Source of the DNA: Pseudomonadota bacterium
Lineage (GTDB): Bacteria > Chloroflexota > UBA5177 > JAJPKF01
Assembly: GCA_021323865.1 (NCBI GenBank)
Contig: JAJPKF010000028.1
Coordinates: 1 to 57,036, forward strand
Direction: 5' to 3'
Length of the DNA stretch: 57,036 nt
Both the position numbers and the translations under genes were made by a program. Position 1 is the first letter of the stretch; each line of letters opens with the position of its first letter. The notes under the pieces were generated by a model. That model made no database searches, was not told the DNA's origin, and saw only the letters and a program-made list of their open reading frames with translations. Positions 25,135-33,136 of the stretch are shown in pieces.

Positions 25135-26292
25135 CTAGGAGACCCCTCGTCGCGCCGCCGCGAACGCCGCCTCGTACCGATCGATCATCTGGTCCCAGGT
25201 GAAGTGCTCCAGTGCACGCCTGCGGCCTGCCTCGCCCATGGCTTCGAGCAGCTTGGGGGACTGCAAGCAGCTCTGCAGCGCTTCGGCGAGGGCCAGGGGA
25301 TCCCGCGCTGGTACCAGCCGGCCCGTCTCCCCCTCGATCACGATTTCCGCGATGCCCCCGTTGCTGCTGCCGACGATGGCCTTTCCGCAGATCATGGCCT
25401 CCAGGCAGACCATTCCGAACGCCTCCCAGTGGGACGGTACCAGGACCAGCCGGCTGCCGGCCATGAGCTGCAACACCCGATCGTGGGGAACTGCGCCGAG
25501 AAACTCCACCCGATCGTCGATGCCCAGCTGCTGTGCGAGCCGCCGCAGCCGTTCCTCCAAGGGGCCGGTGCCTGCGATCAGCAGTCGCCGGCGGCTGTCC
25601 AGCCGCGCCATCGCTTGAATCGCTGTCTCCACCCCCTTCTTCTCCACCAGTCGCGCCGGCAGAAAGAGGTATCCGTCGTCCCTTGGACCTCCCTCAGCCG
25701 CCGGCGGTCGATCGGCATCGATTCCGTAGTGACTCACGGTTACCCGGTCTCGGTCGCGTGGCCGCAGGTCTTTGATCAGCAAGTCGCGAAGGTTCCCCGA
25801 GCACATCACCACTGATTGGGCCAGCCGGCAGGCCCAGCGCGCCGCCCATGGATAGCAGGCCGGATAGGGCGACCCCGGCACATCCGAACCGTGGAAGCAC
25901 AGGGTGACGGGAAGCCGCCTGGCTCGCGCCACCAGCAGCGCATATACCGACGGATAGGAGAAGTAGTGGACATTGACCACGTCGGGGCGGAACCGGGCCA
26001 TGAATCGATTCAGCCCCAACAGCTCCCAAGCGGCCAGGGGCAGGGCCAGCACCTGCTTCAGGACCGTGATCGCTCTGCGGCGCTCGGGACTGGGCAGCAC
26101 GTTGACGTACAGCCGGCGGTGCACCTCAACCCCGTCCATCACCTCACGGCGCGGGAGGGTTCTCGGGAAGCGGTTGGTCACCACCACCACCTGGTGGCCC
26201 CGCTCCGTGAGCTTTGTCGCCAATCGGCGCGTCACCGTTTCCACGCCGCCGATAACGGGCGGGTAGGTGCTGGTGAAGAGCAGGATGCGCAT
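25135..26292 (-). CDS. family 4 glycosyltransferase (GT-B)
   Basis: A 385-residue GT-B enzyme. The N-terminal acceptor domain starts STYPPVIGGVETVTRRLA, the typical GT4 opening. FHGSDVPGSPYP lies near residue 133. The donor-binding domain includes RLVEKKGVETAIQAMARL and the EX7E-type block HWEAFGMVCLEAMICGKAIVG near 290 (glutamates in EAFGMVCLE). It should retain sugar stereochemistry while extending a surface glycan. It sits 14 bases downstream of the Wzt gene and is followed after 1 base by the GT2 gene. Specific sugar not evident. Confidence 0.9.
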   Translation of the reverse strand: MRILLFTSTYPPVIGGVETVTRRLATKLTERGHQVVVVTNRFPRTLPRREVMDGVEVHRRLYVNVLPSPERRRAITVLKQVLALPLAAWELLGLNRFMARFRPDVVNVHYFSYPSVYALLVARARRLPVTLCFHGSDVPGSPYPACYPWAARWACRLAQSVVMCSGNLRDLLIKDLRPRDRDRVTVSHYGIDADRPPAAEGGPRDDGYLFLPARLVEKKGVETAIQAMARLDSRRRLLIAGTGPLEERLRRLAQQLGIDDRVEFLGAVPHDRVLQLMAGSRLVLVPSHWEAFGMVCLEAMICGKAIVGSSNGGIAEIVIEGETGRLVPARDPLALAEALQSCLQSPKLLEAMGEAGRRRALEHFTWDQMIDRYEAAFAAARRGVS

Positions 26293-26306
26293 GCGTCAGA
26301 CGGCGA

Positions 26307-27596
26307 TCAGGCGTCCGGGCCCCCGTCGCGAGACCAGGGGAGCACGGGACGGATCGCGCCACGGGTGCTCTCCACGATGCGCGCCTCCGGCAGGCCCAGG
26401 TCGACCACCTCGAATGTCAGGGCATAGGGCGCCTGAGCCAGCACGCCCTCGTCGGGCACTGCCGCTTCCAGACCAATTGAATAGAGCCCTGCGCGCAAGT
26501 ATGGGGCCGGTATCCGGCAGGTCATGCGGTGCCGGCCCGGTTCCTCTCGGTATGTCGACGTGGGATCGACGTCACGGCTCCCGGTCGTCAGCACGCAGAC
26601 ACCATCGTAGTTCCACAGCTCGAGATTGATCTGGCAGCCGGCGACCGGCTTCCTGATCTCGTACTCCACGGTCACCTCGACACCCTCGTCGCGGTCGATC
26701 TGCGGCGCGGGCTCCTTGCCTGGCGGTCCCACCGAAACGCCCACGAATCGAACGTCCGAACCGTCGGTCTCGGCGCTATCGATGACCGCGCGACCTTCCT
26801 CCATCCGTCCCATGGCCAGGTACTGCACCACAACTTCGGCCGCGGAGCCTGCCGCGGCCACGCGGCCCTTCTCCAGCAGCAGTCCCTGCCGGCACAGCTC
26901 CGTTACTGCCGCGAGGTTGTGGCTGATGAAGACCACGGTTCGGCCGTCCGCGACCGCCTCGGCCATCTTGTCCAGACAGCGCTTGTGGAAACCGGTGTCT
27001 CCCACGGCGAGCACCTCGTCGACCACCAGCACCTCAGGCTCAAAGTGGGCGGCCACCGAGAAGGCCAGTCGCATGGACATGCCGCTCGAGTAGCGTTTTA
27101 CCGGCGTATCGAGATAGCGCTCCACGCCGGCGAAGTCCACGATCTGGGCGAACCGGGCGCGGATATCGCTGCGGCTCATCCCCAGCACCGCGCCGTTCAG
27201 ATAGATGTTCTCGCGGCCCGTGAGCTCCGGATGGAACCCCGCGCTGACCTCCAGCAGTGATCCGACCCGGCCGGCCACCAGCGCCCGCCCCTCGGTGGGC
27301 TCGGTGATCCGTGAGAGCACCTTGACCAGCGTGCTCTTGCCGGCCCCGTTGTGCCCGATGATGCCCAGCGCCTGCCCGAACGGCACCTGGAAGGAGATGT
27401 CCCGAATTGCCCAGATGGTATTCGTCTCTTCCCCCGCTGGGTGTCCGTTCCCGGACCGCAGCCGGGAGGCGGCAAGCCGGAACGGCGCCGAGGCAATGTC
27501 GCTCGCGCCCTCGCGCCACGTCTTGAACCCCGGCCGGAGCGCGCCCACCTGGTACATCTTGCCCAGGCGCTCCGCCTGGATCGCCGTTCCGTTCAC
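26307..27596 (-). CDS. wzt: ABC transporter ATP-binding protein, Wzt-type with C-terminal carbohydrate-recognition domain
   Basis: A 429-residue ATPase of the O-antigen/teichoic-acid exporter type. Walker A GHNGAGKST is near residue 83, signature YSSGMSMRLAFSVA near 165 and Walker B VLVVDEVLAVGD near 190. The switch histidine is in FISHNLAAV. The ABC part ends near 260. A Wzt-C-like beta-sandwich follows (VTVEYEIRKPVAGCQINLEL, LRAGLYSIGLEAAVPDEG), which in the O9a Wzt binds the capped glycan. It powers export of an undecaprenyl-linked polymer through the Wzm permease next to it (3-base gap). Confidence 0.92.
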   Translation of the reverse strand: MNGTAIQAERLGKMYQVGALRPGFKTWREGASDIASAPFRLAASRLRSGNGHPAGEETNTIWAIRDISFQVPFGQALGIIGHNGAGKSTLVKVLSRITEPTEGRALVAGRVGSLLEVSAGFHPELTGRENIYLNGAVLGMSRSDIRARFAQIVDFAGVERYLDTPVKRYSSGMSMRLAFSVAAHFEPEVLVVDEVLAVGDTGFHKRCLDKMAEAVADGRTVVFISHNLAAVTELCRQGLLLEKGRVAAAGSAAEVVVQYLAMGRMEEGRAVIDSAETDGSDVRFVGVSVGPPGKEPAPQIDRDEGVEVTVEYEIRKPVAGCQINLELWNYDGVCVLTTGSRDVDPTSTYREEPGRHRMTCRIPAPYLRAGLYSIGLEAAVPDEGVLAQAPYALTFEVVDLGLPEARIVESTRGAIRPVLPWSRDGGPDA

Positions 27597-27599
27597 GGC

Positions 27600-28508
27600 T
27601 CAGATCACGTCCGCGAACGTCTTGTCCATGTGCTGAAAATAGAATAGACCGCTCACCAGGACCACAAGACAGACGCCCACCGAGGGCAGAAACGTCTCGA
27701 GATGGAACGCGAAGAAGGAATGCCCTCCGGCTGAATGCTGCTGTGCGCCGCTGAGCAGCGCCCAGCGGAAGCCGTTGATGACCCCGGCCATGGGGTTCAG
27801 GGAGTAGATCAGCGCCAGTTTGCCCTTGACCGCGTGGCCTGAGTAGACCACGGGGCTGGCGAACATCCAGATCTGGGTCAGGAAGGGGAGCACGTACTTG
27901 ACGTCCCGGTAGCGAACATTCATCCCGGAAAGCCAGAAACCAACCCCCAGCGCGGTGGCCACCGCCATGAGCAGGAAGAGCGGAACGAACAACAGCCGGG
28001 CGGTCGGCGCAATGCCGAAGATGGCCATCATGACCGCGAAGACGCCGCAGCCCACGAGGAAGTCGGGAAGGCCGGTGAAGGTGGTGGCGATGGGTAGCGC
28101 CAGCCGCGGGAAGTAGATCTTGGTGATCAGCTTCTCGTTGTCCACCAAGCTCTTTCCCGACTGGGTGATCGAGTAGGCGAAATAGGTCCAGGGCAGGAGC
28201 CCCGCGAAGATGAAGATCGCGTACGGAACGCCGCCCGTGGGCAGATGAGCATAATGCCCCAGCAGCAGACTGAAGATGAGCACCGTGATCAGCGGCTGGA
28301 CCACGGCCCACCCGGCGCCGATGGCCGTTTGCTTGTAGCGGACCTTGATGTCCCGCCACATCAGGAAGAAGATCAGCTCCCGCGCGCGCCACAGCTCTCC
28401 AAGCCGCAGCTTCGCGTAGCCGCGCGTGGGCTCGATGACGGTCCATTGAGGCTGCGGCGCCGCGACCGGCGAAGCGGTGGCGGTGGTCTCGAGGGCCTCT
28501 GTGGTCAT
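27600..28508 (-). CDS. wzm: ABC transporter permease, Wzm-type polysaccharide/teichoic acid exporter
   Basis: A 302-residue ABC-2 type membrane protein with six predicted membrane segments after a cytoplasmic start. The start contains the family block LGELWRARELIFFLMWRDIKVRYKQT (near residue 40); later come AGLLPWTYFAYSI near 100, YFPRLALPIATTF and NPMAGVINGFRWALL near 245. It forms the export channel for the Wzt ATPase encoded 3 bases downstream. It opens the leftward cassette; a 273-base intergenic region with the divergent gene at 28782 probably holds both promoters, but I could not identify a convincing -35/-10 pair. Confidence 0.92.
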   Translation of the reverse strand: MTTEALETTATASPVAAPQPQWTVIEPTRGYAKLRLGELWRARELIFFLMWRDIKVRYKQTAIGAGWAVVQPLITVLIFSLLLGHYAHLPTGGVPYAIFIFAGLLPWTYFAYSITQSGKSLVDNEKLITKIYFPRLALPIATTFTGLPDFLVGCGVFAVMMAIFGIAPTARLLFVPLFLLMAVATALGVGFWLSGMNVRYRDVKYVLPFLTQIWMFASPVVYSGHAVKGKLALIYSLNPMAGVINGFRWALLSGAQQHSAGGHSFFAFHLETFLPSVGVCLVVLVSGLFYFQHMDKTFADVI

Positions 28509-28781
28509 GACATGAATCTCGCGCAGCTATTGAGGGAAGCCGGGCCGTTGACGAGGCGGCGCCGCGATGGCGGACCGAGATGTCTTGCTCGCGCGATCCA
28601 GCCGGCATGCCCGGCATACCGGCCCAAGTCGCGTTGACGGGCCCAGCTCAGCATTGACAGTGTACCAACGGACCCGCTGTCGGCAGGGCGCGGGTAGCAG
28701 CGGGGCCATCCGGATTCGCCCTTCAAAGCCCTGCGCACACGAGATGCCCATGTTTGCTAATATTGATGTGGTGAATAAGTA

Positions 28782-29618
28782 ATGGCTCGCAGCGCCCCCC
28801 CGAAGATACTCGTGGGGCGCCGTTGGGCAGTCGCGGCTTCATGCCTCCTCATAATGGGAGCCTGGTCGGCCGGACCGACCGGGCCCTCGCCTCGGGTCGT
28901 GCATGCCAGCACTGGATGCGCGTCCAGCGCCGTTGACCAGTTTGACGGCTACATAGAGCAAGGGTTCGGCGGCTGGGGCTCGCGGGCCTGGATCGTGACC
29001 CGCAGCGGCAACTTCTGCACCGGCACGGATCCCCTGGGCGGTTCGGACTTTATCACGGCATGGTCGATGGTGACCGATCACGGCGAACAGCGCTACGCGC
29101 AATCTGGCTACTTCAGGTATTGCTGCTCGGACTCGTCGCCCTGGCACTTCTTCGCCGAATACTGGGGCCCGAATTGTCCCAACGGCAGCTTCTGTCGCGT
29201 GGTCACCTCGTCGACCACGGATGGCGGAGACAACAAAGATTACTACCAGATCTACACGGTCGGTTCGGACTACTGCAACCACGCCGTTCAGATCTGGGCG
29301 GACGGCACCATGCTGGAATGCACGTACTACGACCCCACGGTGTGCTGCTACGGAACGTACTGGCAGGGCCCGTGGCAGGAGCAGTTCCAGGGCGAGACCT
29401 GGAACAGCGGAAATGACGTCCCGGGGTCCTTAGACTACAAGGCGAGCTTTACCTCCGTGGGCTACGCTCCGAACTACTGGAGCGGTTCCGGGTCTCCGTC
29501 GTTCGATGACGTCGGCGACAACCCGGCCCCCTCTGCGACACAGAGATACTACTGCCATGAGAATGCCGGCCCCTCAGGGTTCAACATCTGGGTGCATGGA
29601 ACGCCCTGCAGTGGGTAG
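28782..29618 (+). CDS. secreted Cys-rich protein of unknown function
   Basis: A 278-residue protein with a signal peptide (RWAVAASCLLIMGAWSAG). The mature part is rich in Trp, Tyr, Gly and about a dozen cysteines, among them RYCCSDSSPWHFF, CPNGSFC and TVCCYGTYWQGPW. It is likely disulfide-bonded and extracellular. No domain is recognised; the pattern recalls secreted adhesin-like or lectin-like beta proteins. A weak GGTGA ribosome site precedes the ATG by 9 bases. It begins a rightward group of four genes with signal or lipobox starts up to 31403. Confidence 0.75.
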   Translation: MARSAPPKILVGRRWAVAASCLLIMGAWSAGPTGPSPRVVHASTGCASSAVDQFDGYIEQGFGGWGSRAWIVTRSGNFCTGTDPLGGSDFITAWSMVTDHGEQRYAQSGYFRYCCSDSSPWHFFAEYWGPNCPNGSFCRVVTSSTTDGGDNKDYYQIYTVGSDYCNHAVQIWADGTMLECTYYDPTVCCYGTYWQGPWQEQFQGETWNSGNDVPGSLDYKASFTSVGYAPNYWSGSGSPSFDDVGDNPAPSATQRYYCHENAGPSGFNIWVHGTPCSG

Positions 29619-29628
29619 GGGAGTTGCC

Positions 29629-30138
29629 ATGCTGCGATGCCGCCGTTGGAGAGCGGCGGCATGCCTCTTCTTGCTGGCCTCGGGAGCCGCCGTGGCCGTC
29701 GGCGTCACGCGGACTCACATTGCGACATCAGCGTCGCAGTTCAAGGTCCGTCGGCACGACCTGCCGAATCTTTCACCCTTCAACATGACGTTCAGTCCAG
29801 CAACGCCCGCAGGCGGCACCGTCCCGGAGGACCAGGCGATCTCCGCCGCTATCGCCAACACCGCCGGTCTGGCCGATGGAGGCGGCCTTCCGAGCAACGT
29901 GAACGTCGCGGCCGAGTACGGCAGCTTTACGGACACGGCCATGGCTCGCCCCTCACCTTCGGGGAGTCTACACTTGCTCTACCAAAACGTCCCGGTCTGG
30001 ATCGTCACCTTCTGGGGACCCGGCATCACCGCTGTTTCCTCGAATCCATCCACCCCGCCTCCCAGTTCCAATGGAGGGAGCGCAGAGTACGTCGTGGTGG
30101 ATGCCAGCACCGGGAGCTACCTTCTGACCTTCTCCTGA
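29629..30138 (+). CDS. secreted hypothetical protein, 169 aa
   Basis: A 169-residue protein with signal peptide AACLFLLASGAAVAVGV. A mature domain of mixed strands follows with a proline/serine-rich linker near residue 140 (NPSTPPPSSNGGS), ending EYVVVDASTGSYLLTFS. The end resembles the PepSY/'lipoprotein' pattern in which a value is assigned as 'VVvDAsTG'. It starts 10 bases after the upstream stop, preceded by AGGGGAG. Unknown family. Confidence 0.7.
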   Translation: MLRCRRWRAAACLFLLASGAAVAVGVTRTHIATSASQFKVRRHDLPNLSPFNMTFSPATPAGGTVPEDQAISAAIANTAGLADGGGLPSNVNVAAEYGSFTDTAMARPSPSGSLHLLYQNVPVWIVTFWGPGITAVSSNPSTPPPSSNGGSAEYVVVDASTGSYLLTFS

Positions 30139-30146
30139 CGCGAGCC

Positions 30147-30683
30147 GTGCGGCACCGGCGGAATCGGCGGCGTTTGTCCGGGGGAGCGGCACTCCTCGTC
30201 TGTGGGCTGGCCGTGTGCGCCTGTTCCGGACCACAGCGGGCGGCGCCTACCCCGGGACCCCGGCCATCGAGGACAACCCTGCCCTCGGCATGCTGTCCCC
30301 CCGTTGTCCTCATCACTGCGCCCTCGGTCACCGTCAGGGAGCACCGTGGATGGCGGGGCACCTCGGTGGTCAACGCTGGCCAGCCCGTCCGGCTGTCAGT
30401 TCAGGTGGCTCCCAATCCGTCCCTGCACCTCGGGCGCCCCCGCATCCATTACACGCCCATTCTCAGGCGAGGACTGCACTATCGCCTGGGCAGGACACGG
30501 CTGCTCGCCGTGCTCCATCGGACACCCGCGCCCGCCCGATGGTGGTCTTACTCCGGCGTGGCGCGCATCCCCACCCCTGCCCCGCGGGGGCGCGCCGCGA
30601 TCATCACCTTCGCCGTCGGCCATGGTCTGCGGCGGCAGGCGCCGCAGCTGGGGCTCACCGTCAGGCCCGCGCCGGGTAGCTAG
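30147..30683 (+). CDS. lipoprotein of unknown function
   Basis: A predicted 178-residue protein with a basic start, hydrophobic run GGAALLVCGLAVCAC and a lipobox-like LAVCAC. It is therefore probably a membrane-anchored lipoprotein. The mature part is proline-rich, then contains a beta domain (VLITAPSVTVREHRGWRG, PVRLSVQVAPNPS, AIITFAVGHGLRR). I chose GTG at 30147-30149, 8 bases after the upstream stop. No clear ribosome site is visible, and longer in-frame starts would overlap the previous gene. No family recognised. Confidence 0.6.
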   Translation: MRHRRNRRRLSGGAALLVCGLAVCACSGPQRAAPTPGPRPSRTTLPSACCPPVVLITAPSVTVREHRGWRGTSVVNAGQPVRLSVQVAPNPSLHLGRPRIHYTPILRRGLHYRLGRTRLLAVLHRTPAPARWWSYSGVARIPTPAPRGRAAIITFAVGHGLRRQAPQLGLTVRPAPGS

Positions 30684-30911
30684 CTGTCGCGCCTGCTTCG
30701 CGCGACACCGGCGCGAACCAGAGCAACGCGGCTCACGCCCGGGAAATGGGTTTGTCGACGTAGGGATACACGGCGTGCGCGCCCCGTCCCGCCCATGACG
30801 CCAGCGCTACGACTCCAGGCAACCCGGCCCCGGGCATCTCTCTCCCAAGCGTTCCCCTTGATTCCTGCCTCTCGGAGGCATAGCTTCAGCCGGGAACCAG
30901 GAGCAGTGTTC

Positions 30912-31403
30912 ATGCCGGTACGTGCCACCCTGAAGGCCATTCTCATCACACCAGGTGCCGAGCCGCTGGCCACCGTCCAGCTCACCGGAGCGGGCGGCCT
31001 TGATACCTTCGTCGATAACCTGACCGTGAGTCATGCGCTTCCCATGGGCCAGCTCGCGCCGGGCGCCGACGTCCTCGTCGAGATGGCCGATGTGCATCGA
31101 TCGGGAGACGGTCAGGTCACCGCCCTCGCCGGCATTGGGGACGGCACCACCGGCGGCTCGGTCACTCCACAGATGGGGACCGTCGCGGTGACCACCGACG
31201 GAGCCGGCAACGGTACCGCCGCGGTCAGCTTCCCGCAGGTCTATGGTTCGCCGCCCGCCATCACCGTCGCTGCCGCCCGATCGGCGCTCGCCGGTGGTTC
31301 CGTTCGCGCCGCAGCCATTACCGCGGCCGGTTTCACGGCCCAAGTGACCGCGGCGCCTCCGGGCATCGGATTGGCCCTGTCCTGGTCCGCCAGCGGGAGC
31401 TAG
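30912..31403 (+). CDS. small beta-rich protein with H-type-lectin-like motif
   Basis: A 163-residue cytosolic-looking protein (no signal peptide) rich in Ala, Gly, Thr and Val with beta-strand periodicity. The block AAVSFPQVYGSPPAITVAAA resembles the strand signature of H-type lectins and phage-fibre tips (vsFp..f..pP.v.v). The ATG is preceded by AGGAG at 10 bases. An upstream extension to 30795 is less likely. Could bind sugar or form a trimer tip; inferred only from the motif. Confidence 0.55.
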   Translation: MPVRATLKAILITPGAEPLATVQLTGAGGLDTFVDNLTVSHALPMGQLAPGADVLVEMADVHRSGDGQVTALAGIGDGTTGGSVTPQMGTVAVTTDGAGNGTAAVSFPQVYGSPPAITVAAARSALAGGSVRAAAITAAGFTAQVTAAPPGIGLALSWSASGS

Positions 31404-31431
31404 TCCACCAAGCCAGACGCTATCATCGCTC

Positions 31432-32382
31432 ATGACTCTTCAGGACCTCCAAATTCGCGAGCGCCGGCCGGATGAGTTGGCCGCCCAGGTGGATGTCTTC
31501 AACGATGCCTTCCCTCCGGACTGGCACTCGTCTCTGGAGGAGATGGAGGGCTGGGAGGCAATGCGCCGTCCCGAGGACCCCATCCTCCGGCTCTTGGCCC
31601 TCGCCGAAGGCCGTCCGGTTGGGGCCGGCCACAGCTCACGCGGCACCCATGATCCGGAGGGCCGGTTTGAGATCGATCTGGCAGTACGGCCCAGGTTTCA
31701 GCGCCAGGGTATCGGGCGCGCTCTCTACCGGCGGCTGGAGCAGTTCGCCGTCGACGGAGGCGCCACCGAGATCGAGACGGGCGTCCGGCTAACTCAGCTG
31801 CCCGCCGTCGAGCGCTGGCTGGAGGAGGAGGGCTATCGAGAGACGTCCCGCATGCGGGAATCCGAGCTCGACCTGACTGCGCTGCCCGAAGATCTCGAGG
31901 CCGATGCTCGTCGACGGAGTGAAGCCGCGGGCGTCACGCTCACCACCTTCGGCGCCGAGGACACTCCCGACAATCGCAGGAAGCTGTGGCAGCTGTCCGT
32001 GATCACGGAACGGGATATTCCGTTCGACCGTCCTCATCCGGATGAGCCCTACGAGCGGTTCGAGCAGATGATCGAGAACCCGTTGTGCCTGCTCGACTGC
32101 CTGGTGGTGGCGCGTGAGGGGGATGAGTACGTGGGGTTCTCGCTGCTGGCGCGTCGCAGCCCCCTGCAGGCCATGACCTGGGCCACAGGTGTTCATCCGA
32201 GCGTGCGTGGGCGCGGGGTCGCCCGTGCCCTGAAGACGTACAGCGCGGCGCTCGCCCGCCGGCAGGGATTCACGGCCATGCGCACCTTCAACCACGTCAA
32301 CAATCCTGCCATGTTGGCGGTCAACGTGGGCATGGGCTATCGACCCCTTCCTGAGGTTGTCCTCTTCCTCAAGCAGCTCTGA
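31432..32382 (+). CDS. GNAT family N-acetyltransferase with two GNAT domains
   Basis: A 316-residue protein with two acetyl-CoA-binding folds. The first contains AVRPRFQRQGIGRALYRRLEQFA near residue 85, the second VHPSVRGRGVARALKTYSAALA near 255; both show the R/Q-x-x-G-x-G/A loop. The final FNHVNNPAMLAVNVGMGYRP is typical of the C-terminal GNAT domain with the N-N motif. It acetylates an unknown amine. It converges on the GAF gene with a one-base gap between the stops. Confidence 0.88.
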   Translation: MTLQDLQIRERRPDELAAQVDVFNDAFPPDWHSSLEEMEGWEAMRRPEDPILRLLALAEGRPVGAGHSSRGTHDPEGRFEIDLAVRPRFQRQGIGRALYRRLEQFAVDGGATEIETGVRLTQLPAVERWLEEEGYRETSRMRESELDLTALPEDLEADARRRSEAAGVTLTTFGAEDTPDNRRKLWQLSVITERDIPFDRPHPDEPYERFEQMIENPLCLLDCLVVAREGDEYVGFSLLARRSPLQAMTWATGVHPSVRGRGVARALKTYSAALARRQGFTAMRTFNHVNNPAMLAVNVGMGYRPLPEVVLFLKQL

Positions 32383-32383
32383 G

Positions 32384-32953
32384 CTAGCGGTCGGGCAGGA
32401 AGCTGTCGATCAGATCGCTGTGGTCGCTGCGCAGCCGCTCATACAGATGGGCGTTGTGGATCGCCAGCGCGGCCAGCTCGGCCACGGCTTCCAGAAAGCG
32501 CGTTTCGAGCTCATCGAAACGGCGGAACTCGCTCGCGTACACCCGCAGCACTCCGATGGGCCGGTCATGGGCGATGAGGGGTGCGCTGGCCACCGATACG
32601 ATGCCCTCGTGCTGTGCCTCGGTCGGGTACTGGAAGTTGGGATCGTGCGTTACGTCCTCGAGCTGCGTGACGTTGCCCTCGAGGATGTGGCGATCCACGG
32701 CGCTTCTGCTCAGCTGGACGGGGCCCTTGTTGAGGTAGCTCTCCGACAGTCCGTAGACCGCCCGCATCTCTAAGCGTTCACCGCTATCGTCCAGGAGCCG
32801 CACGCTCGCCGCCTTCACCCGCAGCGCCGTCGCCACTGACTCCGTGAGATAGGCAAGGACCGTCTCCGCCTCGAGGCTGCCGATGATCCGTTTAAGGATC
32901 TCGACGACGGTCGCGAAGTAATCGACGGTCGAGGTCTGTCGCTTCTCGTCCAT
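32384..32953 (-). CDS. GAF domain protein
   Basis: A 189-residue single GAF-domain protein. A short N-terminal helix (VDYFATVVEILKRII) leads into SVRLLDDSGERLEMRAVYGL, PVQLSRSAVDRHILEGN near residue 80, VSVASAPLIAHDRPIGVLRVY near 120 and FDELETRFLEAVAELAALAI near 148, the end helix of GAF domains. It likely senses a small ligand or redox state or works as a receiver subunit of a partner; no output domain is in the same gene. Its stop lies one base from that of the convergent GNAT gene. Confidence 0.88.
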   Translation of the reverse strand: MDEKRQTSTVDYFATVVEILKRIIGSLEAETVLAYLTESVATALRVKAASVRLLDDSGERLEMRAVYGLSESYLNKGPVQLSRSAVDRHILEGNVTQLEDVTHDPNFQYPTEAQHEGIVSVASAPLIAHDRPIGVLRVYASEFRRFDELETRFLEAVAELAALAIHNAHLYERLRSDHSDLIDSFLPDR

Positions 32954-33136
32954 TCCCCCCGGCCGATCCCGCCGCTTTCTGCAGCATTCTAGTCACGTTC
33001 AGGGAGTGCTCAAGATTTCCACACCCAAAGCCGCCATCTCTTGACGGGTTCTTGACTCGGCGTCTGACAGCCTCTGAACCAGGGCCATGCAGTATATCTG
33101 TGAAATCTTCCCGGCCTCGGCCACATTGGGTGCTCA

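Noticed and set aside
27040..28617. 525-residue frame antisense/offset to Wzt and Wzm
   Set aside because: It overlaps two well-supported ABC transporter genes on the same strand in a different frame and has no domains.
28654..28662. TTGACA near-consensus -35 upstream of 28782
   Set aside because: No -10 hexamer at 16-18 bases on either strand.
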